Below, piece after piece: positions 33,015-44,616 of a stretch of DNA of 64,000 bases. Source of the stretch: Klebsiella africana (GTDB lineage: Bacteria; Pseudomonadota; Gammaproteobacteria; Enterobacterales; Enterobacteriaceae); NCBI RefSeq assembly GCF_020526085.1, contig NZ_CP084874.1, forward strand, positions 1,364,001 through 1,428,000, given 5' to 3'. A model generated the notes under the pieces. It was not told where the DNA came from, made no database searches, and saw nothing but the letters and a program-made list of their open reading frames with translations. Made by a program: the position numbers and the translations under genes. The first letter of the stretch is position 1; every line of letters begins with the position of its first letter.

Positions 33015-34067
33015 ATGAAAAAGCGTCGTTCTGCAAATTTGCACCATCTCTGCTGCGAAGCGTTACCTGAAGACACCAGGCTGACGCCCCAGGTTGAAAT
33101 TGACAATATTCATCAACGACACACAACCGATGTATATGAGCATGCCCTGACCATTACCGCCTGGCAACAGATCTACGATCAGCTGCATCCGGGTCAGTTT
33201 CGCGGCGAGTTTACCGAAATTCTGCTCGATGAGATCCAGGTCTTTCGCGAATATACCGGGTTGGCGCTGCGCCAGTCCTGCCTGGTCTGGCCTAACTCCT
33301 TTTGGTTTGGTATTCCGGCGGTGCGGGGAGAGCAGGGGTTTATCGGCTCGCAGTGCCTGGGCCGGGCAGAAATCGCCACCCGTCCCGGCGGCACAGAGTT
33401 CGAGCTGAGCACGCCGGATGATTACACCATCCTCGGGGTGGTGATTTCAGAGGAGGTGATTGCGCGTCACGCCAGTTTCCTGCACCACCCGGAACGGGTG
33501 CTACATATGCTACGCAACCAGTCTGCGCTGGCGGTCCGCGAGCCGCATAAGGCCGCGCTGTGGGGGTTTGTCCAGCAGGCGCTGGCCACCTTTAGCGAGC
33601 ATCCGGATACTCTTCATCAGCCGGCAGTGCGTAAGGTCCTGCGGGATAATCTGTTGCTGGCGATGGGCACGATGCTCGAAGAGGCGCAGCCGATGGTGAG
33701 TGCAGAGAGCGTCAGCCACCAGAGCTACCGTCGACTGCTGGCGCGGGCGCGTGAATATGTGCTGGAAAACAGCGCAGAGCCGTTAACCGTGCTCGATCTG
33801 TGTCAGCAGCTGCACGTCAGCCGGCGTACTTTGCAAAACGCCTTCCATGCGATTCTGGGGATTGGTCCTAACGCCTGGCTCAAACGGATCCGCCTGAACG
33901 CCGTCCGCCGGGAGCTGATAAGCCCCTGGTCGCAGCGGGAGACCGTCAAGGAGGCGGCCATGCAGTGGGGATTCTGGCATCTGGGGCAGTTCGCCACCGA
34001 CTATCAGCAGCTGTTTGCCGAAAAACCGTCGATGACGCTGCACCACCGCCTGCGCCAGTGGGTGTGA
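33015..34067 (+). CDS. eutR: EutR, AraC-family activator of the eut operon
   Basis: EutR senses ethanolamine plus adenosylcobalamin and activates the eut promoter; it is the last gene of the operon, so the operon is autoactivated. The 350-residue protein has an N-terminal sensing region and a C-terminal AraC double helix-turn-helix (about 245-350, with [21 protein letters not shown]). The start [12 protein letters not shown] at 33015 matches E. coli; an upstream frame to 32994 adds seven unrelated residues. Confidence 0.94.
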   Translation: MKKRRSANLHHLCCEALPEDTRLTPQVEIDNIHQRHTTDVYEHALTITAWQQIYDQLHPGQFRGEFTEILLDEIQVFREYTGLALRQSCLVWPNSFWFGIPAVRGEQGFIGSQCLGRAEIATRPGGTEFELSTPDDYTILGVVISEEVIARHASFLHHPERVLHMLRNQSALAVREPHKAALWGFVQQALATFSEHPDTLHQPAVRKVLRDNLLLAMGTMLEEAQPMVSAESVSHQSYRRLLARAREYVLENSAEPLTVLDLCQQLHVSRRTLQNAFHAILGIGPNAWLKRIRLNAVRRELISPWSQRETVKEAAMQWGFWHLGQFATDYQQLFAEKPSMTLHHRLRQWV

Positions 34068-34083
34068 GCGAAGCGACGCCGCT

Positions 34084-34108
34084 GCCGGGTGGCCAGCCGC
34101 CATCCGGC
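34084..34108. terminator. REP-like hairpin between eutR and hemF
   Basis: Bases 34084-34093 pair with 34099-34108 (10 bp with one G-U), loop cagcc, in the 43-base gap between convergent genes. It resembles a half-REP and lacks a T-tract. Confidence 0.5.
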
Positions 34109-34110
34109 CG

Positions 34111-35882
<1,772 letters not shown>

Positions 35883-36031
35883 TCGGCCTGAATTGTAAAC
35901 AAGTGATGTCCAATGTTATATCGTATCGCGTTTGCCGTTACGACCATTCAAAATAAGAATTGTTTTACTTTTCATTTCAATACATGACAAAGTCATATTA
36001 TGCCATTTTTTGTCGCTGATTTCGCCTGATA

Positions 36032-36060
36032 TTGGCTATCAGTTATATTCGCGCCATAAT
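36032..36060 (+). promoter_or_regulatory. Probable sigma-70 promoter for ypeA
   Basis: TTGGCT (36032-36037) and CATAAT (36055-36060) are separated by 17 bases, placing transcription start near 36067 and the ypeA ATG about 27 bases on. It lies in the divergent amiA-ypeA gap (35883-36093). Confidence 0.5.
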
Positions 36061-36093
36061 CACTGTTTTTAACCGTCAATGGTGGGGAATACC

Positions 36094-36519
36094 ATGGAGA
36101 TTCGCGTTTTTCGCCAGCAGGATTTTGAAGAGGTTGTAACGCTGTGGGAGCGTTGCGATTTGCTGCGCCCGTGGAACGATCCGGAGATGGATATTGAGCG
36201 CAAGCTGAATCACGACGTCAGCCTGTTTCTGGTGGCGGAAGTGAATGGCGAAGTGGTCGGCACGGTGATGGGCGGATATGACGGCCATCGTGGGTCAGCC
36301 TACTATCTCGGCGTCCATCCGGAATATCGTGGCCGGGGGATTGCGAACGCGCTGCTCAACCGGCTCGAGAAAAAGCTGATTGCCCGCGGCTGCCCGAAAA
36401 TCAACATTATGGTCCGCGAAGATAACGATGTGGTGCAGGGAATGTACGAGCGGCTGGGTTATGAGTACGCCGATGTCCTGACCCTGGGCAAGCGCCTGAT
36501 CGAAGATGAAGAATACTGA
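36094..36519 (+). CDS. ypeA: YpeA, GNAT-family acetyltransferase
   Basis: This 141-residue protein is a single GNAT domain with the acetyl-CoA loop [11 protein letters not shown] near residues 75-85. It matches E. coli YpeA at the same length. The acceptor substrate is unknown; E. coli YpeA does not have an established physiological target. ATG 36094 ([14 protein letters not shown]) is the family start; an in-frame ATG at 36079 is less likely. The 3' end overlaps yfeZ by 14 bases. Confidence 0.88.
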   Translation: MEIRVFRQQDFEEVVTLWERCDLLRPWNDPEMDIERKLNHDVSLFLVAEVNGEVVGTVMGGYDGHRGSAYYLGVHPEYRGRGIANALLNRLEKKLIARGCPKINIMVREDNDVVQGMYERLGYEYADVLTLGKRLIEDEEY

Positions 36520-36955
36520 ATTTATCCCCGCCGATTTTGATGCCCATGGCCGTCTGCGCCTGCCTTTGCTTTTCTGGGGCGTGCTATTGTTGCAGGCCCG
36601 CACATGGGTGCTGTTTTTGATGGCCGGCGCCTCGCGTCAGCAGGGCGACGCGATCCTCAATCTGTTTTATCCCGATCATGACCGCTTTTGGCTCGGCTTA
36701 CTGCCTGGCGTGCCGGCGGTACTGGCCTTTCTGCTTAGCGGCTATCGACATCGCCTGCCGCGCCTGTGGCGGGCGATGCGCTGGCTGCTGGTGCTATCGC
36801 AGGTGCTGCTGTTGCTATGGCAGCCGATGCTATGGCTAAGCGGTGAATCTCCCTCCTCGCTGACCATTGCGCTGCTGGTCGCGGATGGCTATGCCCTGTG
36901 GTGGCTGTTAACCAGTCGTCGCCTGGGCGCCTGTTTTCACCAGACCACCTTTTAA
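36506..36955 (+). CDS. yfeZ: YfeZ, inner-membrane DUF2919 protein
   Basis: The 149-residue protein has about four hydrophobic segments (near residues 20-38, 65-82, 92-112 and 120-140) and the DUF2919 family feature [21 protein letters not shown]. It matches E. coli YfeZ. The function is unknown. Its start lies inside the end of ypeA, indicating an operon ypeA-yfeZ, probably continuing to yfeY. Confidence 0.82.
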   Translation: MKNTEFIPADFDAHGRLRLPLLFWGVLLLQARTWVLFLMAGASRQQGDAILNLFYPDHDRFWLGLLPGVPAVLAFLLSGYRHRLPRLWRAMRWLLVLSQVLLLLWQPMLWLSGESPSSLTIALLVADGYALWWLLTSRRLGACFHQTTF

Positions 36956-37016
36956 TGGCACTTTTTGCCGATCGTGAACTCCAACATGCGTTGAATGACT
37001 CAGAAAGGATTGTGAT

Positions 37017-37592
37017 ATGAAATCGCTACGTGTAATGCTCTGTGCGCTTCCGCTGGTTCTGACCGGCTGCTCGACAATGAGCGCGGTCAACTGGTCGGCG
37101 GCCTATCCGTGGAACTGGTTTGGCGCTTCCACCGAGGTGACCGAGCAGGGAGTGGGTAAACTGACGGCGTCCACGCCGCTCAATGAACAGGCGATTAGCG
37201 ATGCGCTGGGCAGCGACTACCGTTTACGCAGCGGGATGAAGACCGATAAGGGCAATATCGTCCACTACTTTGAAGCGCTGAAAAACAACAGCGTGGCGCT
37301 GACCATCAATGGCGACAACGGTACTATCAGCCGGATTGACGTGCGTGATGCGGAGATCAAAACTGCCAGCGGCGTGAAAATCGGCACACCGTTTAGCGAC
37401 CTGTACAGCAAGGCCTTCGGCAACTGCCAGAAAGGCAGCAATGACAACGGGGCGGTCGTCGAGTGTCAGGCCGAGGGGAGCCAGCATATCAGCTATGCCT
37501 TCACCGGCCACTGGAGCGGCCCGGACGAGCTGATGCCCTCCGACGATACCCTGAAAAACTGGAAAGTCAGCAAGATTATCTGGCGTCGCTAA
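37017..37592 (+). CDS. yfeY: YfeY, RpoE-regulated lipoprotein
   Basis: This 191-residue lipoprotein precursor has a hydrophobic signal and lipobox LTGC with the lipidated cysteine at position 18. Ser follows the Cys, so outer-membrane sorting is expected. The rest matches E. coli YfeY (NWSAAYPWNWFGASTEVT; C-terminus NWKVSKIIWRR). YfeY belongs to the sigma-E regulon in E. coli; a convincing sigma-E promoter with usable spacing is not visible immediately upstream here. Confidence 0.87.
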   Translation: MKSLRVMLCALPLVLTGCSTMSAVNWSAAYPWNWFGASTEVTEQGVGKLTASTPLNEQAISDALGSDYRLRSGMKTDKGNIVHYFEALKNNSVALTINGDNGTISRIDVRDAEIKTASGVKIGTPFSDLYSKAFGNCQKGSNDNGAVVECQAEGSQHISYAFTGHWSGPDELMPSDDTLKNWKVSKIIWRR

Positions 37593-37602
37593 ATTGATCT
37601 GA

Positions 37603-38586
<984 letters not shown>

Positions 38587-38592
38587 TTTTTT

Positions 38593-38706
38593 CCCCTCAC
38601 CCTAACCCTCTCCCCAAGGGGGAGAGGGAACCGTTCGGTACGGTTAGCAAGCCCCAGTACGGACCGCCTTTCACCCTCTCCCTGAGGGAGAGGGGCGGGG
38701 TGAGGG
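38593..38706. repeat. 114-base palindromic repeat with two internal hairpins
   Basis: The ends are inverted copies (ccctcaccc at 38594-38602, gggtgaggg at 38698-38706). Internal hairpins pair 38606-38615 with 38619-38628, and 38674-38683 with 38685-38694. This 'CCCTCACCC...GGGTGAGGG' type recurs in many gamma-proteobacterial genomes. The right end overlaps the 3' end of the DUF559 gene. Confidence 0.75.
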
Positions 38707-39045
38707 CATCGGCGACTCAAGCACTTCAAGTATCCTCTCCATCACCGCATCCTCATACTCTTCAAACTCATTATTCCAAACGCGTAAAACCCGCCATCCC
38801 TGGCTCTGTAGCCAGCGGGTGCGGCGAACATCGTAGGCACGCCTCTCATCGTGTTGGCCGCCGTCCAGTTCAATCGCCAGCCGTATTGCGCAGCAGGCGA
38901 AATCGAGAATATAGGGGCCAACGGGATGCTGGCGGCGAAACTTGTAGCTAGCAAAACGGCGGTTGCGCAGTAAGTACCATAGTCGACGTTCTGTTGGCGT
39001 TAAGCTACGTCTGAGCCGACGAGCAAATATCTGTGTGTTTTTCAT
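38671..39045 (-). CDS. DUF559 endonuclease-like protein
   Basis: The 124-residue protein fits DUF559, a family with a Vsr/restriction-endonuclease-like fold: LTPTERRLWYLLRNRRF, KFRRQHPVGPYILDFACC, then AIELDGGQH, where an Asp and the ELD residues resemble a PD-(D/E)XK active site. The biochemical function is not established. The last dozen residues (MPSPRPSPSGRG) are encoded by the adjacent palindromic repeat. No good ribosome site precedes the ATG at 39045, so expression is uncertain. E. coli has yfeW-murPQR-ucpA at this place. Confidence 0.75.
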   Translation of the reverse strand: MKNTQIFARRLRRSLTPTERRLWYLLRNRRFASYKFRRQHPVGPYILDFACCAIRLAIELDGGQHDERRAYDVRRTRWLQSQGWRVLRVWNNEFEEYEDAVMERILEVLESPMPSPRPSPSGRG

Positions 39046-39129
39046 ATAAACACAGTGCGCGCCTGGCTGCCGTTTGTCACAATGACACGTCTAATCTGCG
39101 AGCAGCTTTCAGCTAAGCTTTGCCAGTTG

Positions 39130-39215
39130 CTTATTCTCTTTTCGACTTCTAAATCGCCAAACGGTATATAAAACCGTTACTCCTTTCGTACCCGTTATAA
39201 ATATGATGATCATCA
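39130..39215 (+). promoter_or_regulatory. cysP promoter region
   Basis: A stretch very like the E. coli cysP control region, where CysB binds, contains the palindrome aacggt...accgtt (39160-39178) and a likely -10 TATAAA (39196-39201). The ATG lies at 39246. Activation by CysB with N-acetylserine is known in E. coli; the exact sites here are inferred. Confidence 0.5.
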
Positions 39216-39245
39216 GAAAATGTTCAACGTTGATAAGGGTGCGCA

Positions 39246-40262
39246 ATGGCCGTTAAATCACTGAAAAAAGGATATCTGGCGCTGGCGGCTTCCATGCTGC
39301 TGGTGGCGCAGGCGCAGGCGACGGAGCTGCTGAACAGCTCCTATGATGTCTCCCGCGAGCTGTTTGCCGCCCTTAACCCGCCTTTTGAGCAGCAGTGGGC
39401 GAAAGAAAACGGCGGCGATAAGCTGACCATCAAGCAGTCCCATGCCGGTTCATCCAAACAGGCGCTGGCTATTTTGCAAGGCCTGAAGGCGGACGTGGTC
39501 ACCTATAACCAGGTGACGGACGTGCAGATCCTGCATGACAAAGGCAACCTGATCCCGGCCGACTGGCAAAGCCGCCTGCCGAACAACAGCTCACCGTTCT
39601 ATTCGACGATGGGCTTCCTGGTGCGCAAAGGCAACCCAAAAAATATTCATGACTGGAACGACCTGGTCCGCTCTGACGTCAAGCTGATCTTCCCGAACCC
39701 GAAAACCTCGGGCAACGCGCGGTACACCTACCTGGCGGCATGGGGCACGGCGGATAAAGCCGACGGTGGCGATAAAGCCAAAACCGAACAGTTTATGACC
39801 CAGTTTCTCAAGAACGTCGAAGTCTTTGACACCGGCGGACGCGGGGCGACCACCACCTTTGCCGAGCGCGGCCTGGGCGATGTGCTGATTAGCTTCGAAT
39901 CGGAAGTAAACAATATTCGCAAGCAGTATGAGGCGCAGGGATTTGAAGTGGTGATCCCGAAAACCAACATTCTGGCGGAGTTCCCGGTGGCATGGGTCGA
40001 TAAAAACGTCAAAGCCAATGGCACCGAAAAGGCGGCGAAAGCCTACCTGAACTGGCTCTATACCCCGCAGGCGCAGACCATCATTACCGACTACTACTAT
40101 CGGGTAAACAACCCGAAAGTGATGGACGGCCTGAAGGATAAGTTCCCGCAGACTGAACTGTTCCGCGTGGAAGATAAGTTTGGCTCCTGGCCTGAGGTGA
40201 TGAAAACCCACTTCGCCAGCGGCGGTGAACTGGACAAACTGTTGGCGGCGGGGCGTAAGTAA
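39246..40262 (+). CDS. cysP: CysP, periplasmic thiosulfate/sulfate-binding protein
   Basis: CysP delivers thiosulfate and sulfate to the CysUWA transporter. The 338-residue precursor has a signal peptide (residues 1-25, ending AQA before TELLNSSYD). The mature part has the family segments [26 protein letters not shown] and [19 protein letters not shown]. First gene of cysPUWA(M); its stop overlaps the cysU ATG (taatg). Confidence 0.95.
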   Translation: MAVKSLKKGYLALAASMLLVAQAQATELLNSSYDVSRELFAALNPPFEQQWAKENGGDKLTIKQSHAGSSKQALAILQGLKADVVTYNQVTDVQILHDKGNLIPADWQSRLPNNSSPFYSTMGFLVRKGNPKNIHDWNDLVRSDVKLIFPNPKTSGNARYTYLAAWGTADKADGGDKAKTEQFMTQFLKNVEVFDTGGRGATTTFAERGLGDVLISFESEVNNIRKQYEAQGFEVVIPKTNILAEFPVAWVDKNVKANGTEKAAKAYLNWLYTPQAQTIITDYYYRVNNPKVMDGLKDKFPQTELFRVEDKFGSWPEVMKTHFASGGELDKLLAAGRK

Positions 40263-41095
40263 TGTTTGCTGTGTCGTCCAAGCGCGTGCTGCCGGGCTTT
40301 ACCCTGAGCCTTGGCACCAGCCTGCTGTTTGTCTGTCTGATTTTGTTATTACCCCTCAGCGCGCTGGTGATGCAGCTGGCGCAGATGAGCTGGGCGCAGT
40401 ACTGGGATGTGATCAGCAACCCGCAGGTGGTGGCGGCCTATAAGGTGACGCTGCTCTCGGCATTCGTGGCCTCGATATTTAACGGCGTATTCGGTCTGCT
40501 GATGGCCTGGATCCTGACCCGCTATCGTTTTCCAGGCCGCACGCTGCTGGATGCCTTAATGGATCTGCCGTTCGCGCTGCCGACGGCGGTGGCCGGCCTG
40601 ACGCTGGCTTCGCTGTTTTCCGTTAACGGTATTTACGGGGAATGGCTGGCGAAATTCGATATTAAAGTGACCTATACCTGGCTCGGCATCGCCGTAGCGA
40701 TGGCCTTCACCAGCATCCCGTTTGTGGTACGTACCGTGCAGCCGGTGCTGGAGGAGTTGGGGCCCGAGTATGAGGAAGCGGCGGAAACGCTGGGCGCAAC
40801 GCGCTGGCAGAGTTTCCGCAAGGTCGTACTGCCGGAGCTGTCACCGGCGCTGCTGGCGGGTATTGCCCTGTCGTTTACCCGCAGCCTCGGCGAGTTTGGC
40901 GCGGTGATTTTTATCGCCGGCAATATCGCGTGGAAGACCGAGGTGACCTCGCTGATGATCTTTATTCGTTTGCAGGAGTTTGACTATCCGGCGGCGAGCG
41001 CGATCGCCTCGGTGATCCTTGCTGCTTCACTGCTGCTGCTGTTTTCCATCAATACCCTGCAGAGTCGCTTTGGTCGACGCGTGGTAGGTCACTAA
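40262..41095 (+). CDS. cysU: CysU (CysT), sulfate/thiosulfate permease subunit
   Basis: This 277-residue inner-membrane subunit has about six transmembrane helices and the ABC permease coupling loop EEAAETLGATRWQSFRKVVLPEL near residues 170-193. It pairs with CysW to form the channel energised by CysA. Its start overlaps the cysP stop and its stop overlaps the cysW start, both as taatg, giving coupled translation. Confidence 0.94.
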   Translation: MFAVSSKRVLPGFTLSLGTSLLFVCLILLLPLSALVMQLAQMSWAQYWDVISNPQVVAAYKVTLLSAFVASIFNGVFGLLMAWILTRYRFPGRTLLDALMDLPFALPTAVAGLTLASLFSVNGIYGEWLAKFDIKVTYTWLGIAVAMAFTSIPFVVRTVQPVLEELGPEYEEAAETLGATRWQSFRKVVLPELSPALLAGIALSFTRSLGEFGAVIFIAGNIAWKTEVTSLMIFIRLQEFDYPAASAIASVILAASLLLLFSINTLQSRFGRRVVGH

Positions 41096-41970
41096 TGGCG
41101 GAAGTTACTCAATTGAAACGCTACGACGCGCCCCGTATCAACTGGGGGAAATGGTTTCTGATTGGCGTCGGGATGCTGGTCTCCGCCTTCATCCTTGTGG
41201 TGCCGATGCTCTATATCTTTGTCCAGGCCTTCAGCAAAGGATTGATGCCGGTGTTGGAAAACCTGGCGAACCCCGACATGCTGCATGCCATCTGGCTGAC
41301 GGTGATGATTGCGTTGATTACCGTACCGGTGAACCTGGTGTTCGGTACATTGCTGGCCTGGCTGGTGACACGTTTTACCTTTCCGGGGCGCCAGCTTCTG
41401 CTGACGTTACTGGATATCCCGTTCGCCGTCTCGCCGGTGGTTGCGGGCCTGGTTTATCTGCTGTTCTACGGCTCTAACGGCCCGCTGGGCGGCTGGCTTG
41501 ACGCGCATAATCTGCAAATCATGTTCGCCTGGCCGGGCATGGTGCTGGCGACCATCTTTGTTACCTGTCCGTTTGTGGTGCGTGAGCTGGTGCCGGTGAT
41601 GATGAGTCAGGGCAGTCATGAAGATGAGGCCGCGGTGCTGCTGGGCGCGTCCGGCTGGCAGATGTTCCGCCGGGTGACATTGCCCAATATTCGCTGGGCG
41701 CTGTTGTACGGCGTGGTGCTGACCAACGCCCGCGCCATCGGCGAATTTGGCGCGGTGTCGGTGGTTTCCGGCTCGATCCGCGGCGAAACGCTATCGCTGC
41801 CGCTGCAAATTGAACTACTGGAGCAGGATTACAACACCGTCGGCTCGTTTACCGCCGCCGCCCTGCTGACGTTAATGGCTATTCTGACCCTGTTTTTAAA
41901 GAGTATGTTGCAATGGCGTCTGGCCAATCAGGAAAAACGCGCGCAACAGGAGGGAAATCATGAGCATTGA
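41095..41970 (+). CDS. cysW: CysW, sulfate/thiosulfate permease subunit
   Basis: The 291-residue second permease subunit has about six transmembrane helices and the coupling loop [24 protein letters not shown] near residues 177-200. The sequence matches E. coli CysW, including the charged C-terminus. It overlaps cysA by 11 bases. Confidence 0.94.
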   Translation: MAEVTQLKRYDAPRINWGKWFLIGVGMLVSAFILVVPMLYIFVQAFSKGLMPVLENLANPDMLHAIWLTVMIALITVPVNLVFGTLLAWLVTRFTFPGRQLLLTLLDIPFAVSPVVAGLVYLLFYGSNGPLGGWLDAHNLQIMFAWPGMVLATIFVTCPFVVRELVPVMMSQGSHEDEAAVLLGASGWQMFRRVTLPNIRWALLYGVVLTNARAIGEFGAVSVVSGSIRGETLSLPLQIELLEQDYNTVGSFTAAALLTLMAILTLFLKSMLQWRLANQEKRAQQEGNHEH

Positions 41971-43054
41971 GATTGCCAATATTAAGAAATCGTTTGGTCG
42001 CACCCAGGTGCTGAATGATATCTCGCTGGATATCCCTTCCGGACAAATGGTTGCGCTGCTGGGACCTTCGGGTTCCGGAAAAACCACCTTGCTGCGAATC
42101 ATCGCCGGTCTGGAGCATCAGACCAGCGGTCATATCCGCTTCCACGGTACTGACGTCAGCCGAATGCATGCTCGCGACCGTAAAGTGGGCTTCGTTTTCC
42201 AGCACTATGCGTTGTTCCGCCATATGACGGTGTTCGATAACATCGCTTTTGGCCTGACCGTGCTGCCGCGCCGCGAACGCCCCAATGCGGCGGCGATTAA
42301 AGCCAGGGTGACTAAACTGCTGGAGATGGTGCAGTTGGCCCATCTGGCGGATCGCTATCCGGCGCAGCTGTCCGGTGGCCAAAAGCAGCGTGTGGCGCTG
42401 GCCCGCGCCCTGGCGGTGGAGCCGCAAATTCTGCTGCTGGATGAACCCTTCGGCGCGCTGGACGCCCAGGTGCGTAAAGAGCTGCGCCGTTGGCTGCGTC
42501 AGCTGCATGAAGAACTGAAATTTACCAGCGTGTTCGTCACCCACGACCAGGAAGAGGCGATGGAAGTTGCCGATCGGGTGGTGGTGATGAGCCAGGGCAA
42601 CATCGAACAGGCCGATGCGCCGGAGCGCGTGTGGCGTGAGCCGTCGACCCGTTTCGTACTGGAGTTTATGGGAGAAGTTAACCGCCTGCAGGGCGTCATC
42701 CGCGGTGGACAGTTCCACGTCGGCGCGCACCGCTGGCCGTTAGGTTATACCCCAACATACCAGGGACCGGTGGATCTGTTCCTGCGTCCGTGGGAAGTGG
42801 ATATCAGCCGGCGGACCAGCCTGGATTCGCCGCTGCCGGTGCAGGTACTGGAAGCCAGTCCGAAAGGCCACTACACCCAATTAGTCGTCCAGCCTCTGGG
42901 ATGGTATGACGAACCGCTGAGCGTGGTGCTGGCGGGCGATGATGCCCCGTCCCGCGGCGAACGGCTGTTCGTCGGGCTGCAAAACGCGCGTTTGTATAAC
43001 GGTACCGAGCGTATCGAGCCGCGCGGCGAGCTTGCTCTGGCGGAGTCAGCCTGA
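41960..43054 (+). CDS. cysA: CysA, sulfate/thiosulfate import ATPase
   Basis: CysA hydrolyses ATP to drive sulfate import. The 364-residue protein has Walker [10 protein letters not shown] near residue 35, the signature [15 protein letters not shown] near 136, Walker [12 protein letters not shown] and the switch histidine in [13 protein letters not shown]-terminal TOBE-like regulatory domain follows from about 240. It starts inside cysW. A pair of REP elements separates it from cysM. Confidence 0.95.
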   Translation: MSIEIANIKKSFGRTQVLNDISLDIPSGQMVALLGPSGSGKTTLLRIIAGLEHQTSGHIRFHGTDVSRMHARDRKVGFVFQHYALFRHMTVFDNIAFGLTVLPRRERPNAAAIKARVTKLLEMVQLAHLADRYPAQLSGGQKQRVALARALAVEPQILLLDEPFGALDAQVRKELRRWLRQLHEELKFTSVFVTHDQEEAMEVADRVVVMSQGNIEQADAPERVWREPSTRFVLEFMGEVNRLQGVIRGGQFHVGAHRWPLGYTPTYQGPVDLFLRPWEVDISRRTSLDSPLPVQVLEASPKGHYTQLVVQPLGWYDEPLSVVLAGDDAPSRGERLFVGLQNARLYNGTERIEPRGELALAESA

Positions 43055-43075
43055 TAGCTTAAATCCATGTGCTTT

Positions 43076-43151
43076 GCCGGGTGAGGCTCTGCTTACCCGG
43101 CCTGTAATTATCACGCGTCTGCCAGGCCGGGTAAGCGAAGCGCCACCCGGC
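43076..43151. repeat. REP pair between cysA and cysM
   Basis: Two Klebsiella-type REPs, 43076-43102 (gccgggtgagg...acccggcc) and 43125-43151 (ggccgggtaagcg...cacccggc), lie back to back. The second is followed by a T-run and may also act as a weak terminator or mRNA-end stabiliser. Confidence 0.8.
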
Positions 43152-43171
43152 TTTTTTATTGAGTAAAAATC

Positions 43172-44083
43172 GTGAATACACTTGAACAAACCATCGGCAA
43201 TACCCCTCTGGTCAAACTTCAGCGTCTGGGCCCGGACAACGGCAGCGAAGTCTGGGTCAAACTCGAAGGCAATAATCCGGCCGGCTCGGTGAAAGATCGC
43301 GCTGCGCTGTCGATGATCGTCGAAGCGGAAAAGCGCGGCGAAATTCAGCCCGGCGACGTACTGATCGAAGCGACCAGCGGCAACACCGGCATTGCTCTGG
43401 CCATGATCGCTGCGTTGAAAGGCTATCGCATGAAGCTGCTGATGCCCGACAACATGAGCCAGGAGCGTCGGGCCGCGATGCGCGCTTACGGCGCCGAGCT
43501 TATCCTGGTCAGCAAAGAGCAAGGGATGGAGGGGGCCCGCGACCTGGCGCTGGAGATGGCCCAGCGCGGAGAAGGCAAATTGCTCGATCAGTTTAACAAC
43601 CCGGACAATCCCTACGCCCACTACACCACTACCGGGCCGGAAATCTGGCAGCAGACCGCGGGGCGTATTACCCACTTTGTCTCCAGCATGGGGACCACCG
43701 GCACCATTACCGGTGTGTCACGTTTCCTGCGTGAACAGAGTAAGCCGGTGGCCATTGTCGGTCTGCAGCCGGAAGAGGGCAGCAGTATTCCAGGGATCCG
43801 TCGCTGGCCGGCGGAGTATATGCCGGGGATCTTTAACGCTTCGCTGGTGGATGCGGTGCTGGATATTCATCAGCAGGATGCCGAGAACACCATGCGTCAG
43901 CTGGCGGTCCGGGAAGGCATTTTCTGCGGCGTCAGTTCGGGCGGCGCGGTAGCGGGCGCGTTACGCATTGCTCGCGAAAATCCCGGCGCGGTGGTGGTAG
44001 CGATCGTCTGCGATCGCGGCGATCGCTACCTCTCCACCGGCGTGTTCGGTGAAGAACATTTTAGCCAGGGGGCGGGCATTTAA
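43172..44083 (+). CDS. cysM: CysM, cysteine synthase B
   Basis: CysM is the PLP enzyme that makes cysteine from O-acetylserine and sulfide, or S-sulfocysteine from thiosulfate. The 303-residue protein has PLP-binding K41 in [12 protein letters not shown] and the [11 protein letters not shown] loop. It begins with GTG at 43172, 20 bases after the REP pair; the residues ([17 protein letters not shown]) fix this start. The 3' end overlaps a convergent gene by 4 bases. Confidence 0.95.
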   Translation: MNTLEQTIGNTPLVKLQRLGPDNGSEVWVKLEGNNPAGSVKDRAALSMIVEAEKRGEIQPGDVLIEATSGNTGIALAMIAALKGYRMKLLMPDNMSQERRAAMRAYGAELILVSKEQGMEGARDLALEMAQRGEGKLLDQFNNPDNPYAHYTTTGPEIWQQTAGRITHFVSSMGTTGTITGVSRFLREQSKPVAIVGLQPEEGSSIPGIRRWPAEYMPGIFNASLVDAVLDIHQQDAENTMRQLAVREGIFCGVSSGGAVAGALRIARENPGAVVVAIVCDRGDRYLSTGVFGEEHFSQGAGI

Positions 44084-44475
44084 TCATCAAGCAGGTCGGT
44101 ACCGTAGGAGTTATCGACGGTGCACAGCCAGCGTTCGCCCTGCTTCAGAAAGACATAGGTGGCGCGCCGCGTAACCTGGGATATCCCGTCCGCCGTCGGG
44201 ATATCCAGCCGGGTCTCCATAATCACCAGCGCATTGCCGCCGCCTTCGATAACCTCCATTTTCCCCTGAGTCACCACCAGCCGGTGCTGGAAATAGTCGG
44301 CAATGGCGATAAAGGCTTTGCGAATATTCTCTTTCCCTCTGACCACCATGCCCGGTTTGACGACCAGCGCGGCGTCTTCTGCGTAATAACTCATCAGGGT
44401 ATCGTAATCTTCCTGCGAGATAGCGCGGTCGCAGGCTTCAATGACTGCTTTCAGTGCCAGGTCAGTGTGATGCAT
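44080..44475 (-). CDS. NTF2-like (SnoaL/DUF4440-type) protein
   Basis: The 131-residue protein looks like an NTF2-like fold: an N-terminal helix ([36 protein letters not shown]), then alternating strands ending in an [12 protein letters not shown] segment. No catalytic residues can be assigned and I do not recognise an E. coli orthologue. A ribosome site (aggagc) lies nine bases before the ATG. It overlaps cysM 3' to 3' and lies downstream of ptsJ on the same strand, 141 bases apart. Confidence 0.7.
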   Translation of the reverse strand: MHHTDLALKAVIEACDRAISQEDYDTLMSYYAEDAALVVKPGMVVRGKENIRKAFIAIADYFQHRLVVTQGKMEVIEGGGNALVIMETRLDIPTADGISQVTRRATYVFLKQGERWLCTVDNSYGTDLLDD

Positions 44476-44616
44476 CTCTGGTGCTCCTTATTGTGGGCTA
44501 TTTGTTCGTCTCGGCGATCAGAGCATGCAGGTAAGACTAGCCTGTTTTCGTTTATTTTTTCATTAATTTGTCGGCAACTGCCATCACTCCCCGATACGTT
44601 CGGTGGACTGCCTGCG

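Noticed and set aside
36975..37004. Sigma-E-like promoter (gaact ... tcaga) directly before yfeY
   Set aside because: The -10 position would fall at 37000, putting the ribosome site of yfeY outside the transcript. YfeY is an RpoE gene in E. coli, but the real promoter must lie elsewhere.
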